From an uncultured cyanobacterium (lineage in GTDB: Bacteria > Cyanobacteriota > Cyanobacteriia > Phormidesmidales > Phormidesmidaceae): 7,388 bases of DNA. Each line of letters opens with the position of its first letter. Positions within the stretch are counted from its first letter, which is position 1. Of this stretch, positions 6,240-7,388 are shown in pieces. The notes beneath the pieces were generated by a model. That model did no database searches, had not been told where the DNA came from, and saw only the letters and a list, made by a program, of their open reading frames with translations. The stretch lies in assembly GCA_938029995.1 (NCBI GenBank), contig CALHGI010000095.1, positions 1 to 7,388 on the forward strand, written 5' to 3'. The position numbers and the translations under genes were made by a program.

Positions 6240-6440
6240 CGATACTAATCTCCCTCATACAAATAAGTGGTCTACCTACACGGTAATGCAAATTATTTGA
6301 AGCAGAACATATTAAATAATTCTGCGGTCATAGTGTAATGAGGTGTAATACATCACCGCGGTCAAACCGATGCCAAATTTTGCCATCATAGGGGATAATC
6401 CAGCTGTTCTGGGAAATGAATTCATTGAGGAAACACTGCT
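6240..6440. promoter_or_regulatory. divergent promoter region rsfS / HEAT gene
   Basis: AT-rich 201-base spacer with no ORF. Interleaved inverted repeats AATTATTT (6291-6298)/AAATAATT (6314-6321) and GCAGAA (6302-6307)/TTCTGC (6320-6325) sit near its middle, and GGTG..CACC encloses TAATAC (6346-6351), a possible -10 box for the plus-strand gene. No -35 is convincing, so the promoters are placed only by position. Confidence 0.4.
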
Positions 6441-7388
6441 ATGGCGACACAAGCAGGGATAGGTGTACTGATTGGATTAGGCCTTGGTTCAGGGATAACG
6501 GCCTTTCTAATGAAGCGCATCATTCGCCGTCAAGACAATGCCCTCCAGCAATCCCTCAATCGACTAAATCGTATTCAGGAAGACCATTCCCAGGATCTGA
6601 CCACGTCCTTGGCCAAGCTAGAAAGTGACTACGAACAGCAGCTAGCCGCCACCATTGAGCGCTACCAAGATTCCCACGAGGCACAACTCACCGAGTTAGA
6701 AGCCGAATACGAAGCCCGGATCGCAGCATTGCTAGGTGCCAATGCCCTAGCGAGCGAGGACGAGGTGGCCACCAGTCCTGCCCCGCCAACGTTAGTGGAT
6801 ACGACGGTCGTAGAGCCCACCCCAGCCGATGATGGCTCCCCCCCAGCCCTTGAATTGAGTCAGCAGCCCACGAACGAGTCCTTCACCTCAATTCCAGATC
6901 CCTGGACAGAGGCCGCCAGTGGCCCAGCCGCCGTAGCCCCTACACCGGTAGCCGAACCATCCCCAGAAACCGCAGTCCCCGCACCAGAAACTGAACCGCA
7001 GCAGCAGACGGCGGGGGCCACTGCGGCCACCGTAACTGCGGCGGCGGCGGCGACTGCGGCGGCGGCGGCTGCCACCGTAACCACGACAGCAGCGACCTCG
7101 GCCGACACCGCGACCGTAGACACCACCGCAGCAACTGCACCTACGGCCAAAAAGATGAGCCGAACTAACGATCCGACTCAAATAGCGGCAGACCTTGGTA
7201 AAGCCGCCGCCATAAACCGTAAACAGGCCATTCGTGCCGTTCCCCAGCTCGGCAAACTGGTCAAAAATCACGATCCTGAAGTGCGCTTAGCGGCCGTTAG
7301 CGCACTTCAGGAATCTGGCTCCATTAAGGCCATTCCCTTTCTCCGAAAAGCCCTCAGGGATACGGACAGTCGTGTCGTAGCCACAGCC
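6441..7388 (+). CDS. membrane-anchored coiled-coil/HEAT-repeat protein (5' part)
   Basis: Open frame of 316 codons without a stop, cut by the window end. ATG 6441 is preceded by GAGGA (6427-6431) at nine bases. Residues 6-24 (GIGVLIGLGLGSGITAFLM) form a Gly-rich membrane helix followed by the basic KRIIRR, placing the rest in the cytoplasm. Residues 30-98 are charged and heptad-like (LNRLNRIQEDH, LAKLESDYEQQL, LTELEAEYEARI), a likely coiled coil. Residues 105-240 are a low-complexity Pro/Ala/Thr/Glu linker with T-A5-T-A6-T at its core. From about residue 262 HEAT repeats start (AIRAVPQLGKLVKNHDPEVRLAAVSAL, shown here without spacing; then AIPFLRKALRDTDSRVVATA). HEAT repeats bind proteins, so a membrane-linked scaffold is likely, but no partner can be named. 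The gene is divergent from rsfS. Confidence 0.88.
   Translation, partial: MATQAGIGVLIGLGLGSGITAFLMKRIIRRQDNALQQSLNRLNRIQEDHSQDLTTSLAKLESDYEQQLAATIERYQDSHEAQLTELEAEYEARIAALLGANALASEDEVATSPAPPTLVDTTVVEPTPADDGSPPALELSQQPTNESFTSIPDPWTEAASGPAAVAPTPVAEPSPETAVPAPETEPQQQTAGATAATVTAAAAATAAAAAATVTTTAATSADTATVDTTAATAPTAKKMSRTNDPTQIAADLGKAAAINRKQAIRAVPQLGKLVKNHDPEVRLAAVSALQESGSIKAIPFLRKALRDTDSRVVATA
7274..7312. repeat. 14-bp perfect inverted repeat in HEAT coding region
   Basis: Arms 7274-7287 and 7299-7312 (TCCTGAAGTGCGCT and its exact complement) enclose 11 bases containing CGGCCG. The repeat lies inside codons for the HEAT segment DPEVRLAAVSALQES. It is not followed by a U-tract, so it is not a terminator. 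Confidence 0.85.

Noticed and set aside
6860..7271. Minus-strand ORFs with Ala/Val-rich or Arg/Gly-rich proteins opposite the HEAT gene
   Set aside because: They are shadows of the low-complexity GCG/ACC codon runs on the plus strand, and the plus frame has start, ribosome site and domains.

Overview
The window looks like ordinary chromosomal DNA of a cyanobacterium. Four copies of the cyanobacterial HIP1 palindrome GCGATCGC are present (1002-1009, 2939-2946, 5338-5345, 6169-6176). It also carries a CGLD27/DUF1230 protein, a family restricted to cyanobacteria and plastid-bearing eukaryotes, next to rsfS, plus a PEP-CTERM protein and a PrxQ-type peroxiredoxin with an export signal. I see no transposase, integrase, CRISPR array, phage gene or defence gene.

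Layout. A two-gene plus-strand unit (132-1277) encodes a four-helix membrane protein of DUF5671 type and a small pilin-like exported protein. It meets, tail to tail over a strong hairpin, a minus-strand gene for a PEP-CTERM-anchored secreted protein (1305-1901). A 344-base spacer without genes leads to sdhB (2246-2983), the iron-sulfur subunit of a succinate dehydrogenase/fumarate reductase of the non-classical type. It stands alone, without sdhA or sdhC. sdhB converges on prxQ (3040-3621, minus), preceded by a possible 61-residue ORF of unknown role (3651-3836).

The centre holds the initiator tRNA-fMet gene (3915-3991, minus) with a recognisable promoter and a perfect 20-bp bidirectional terminator hairpin. 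Upstream on the same strand is a cluster transcribed rsfS -> CGLD27 -> asparaginase (6239 down to 4055). It combines ribosome silencing, a putative plastid/iron-related membrane protein and a zinc-type (Rhizobium etli-like) L-asparaginase. Divergent from rsfS is the 5' part of a membrane-anchored coiled-coil/HEAT-repeat protein with a long Ala/Thr/Pro linker (6441 onward), cut by the window end.

The genes are mostly housekeeping and do not form one pathway. I found no convincing novel system. The best second looks are the conserved-looking membrane protein/pilin-like pair, the 9-bp inverted repeat bracketing the initiator-tRNA promoter, the small ORF with an in-frame 12-bp duplication, the peroxiredoxin with a displaced second cysteine, and a 14-bp perfect inverted repeat inside the HEAT gene.
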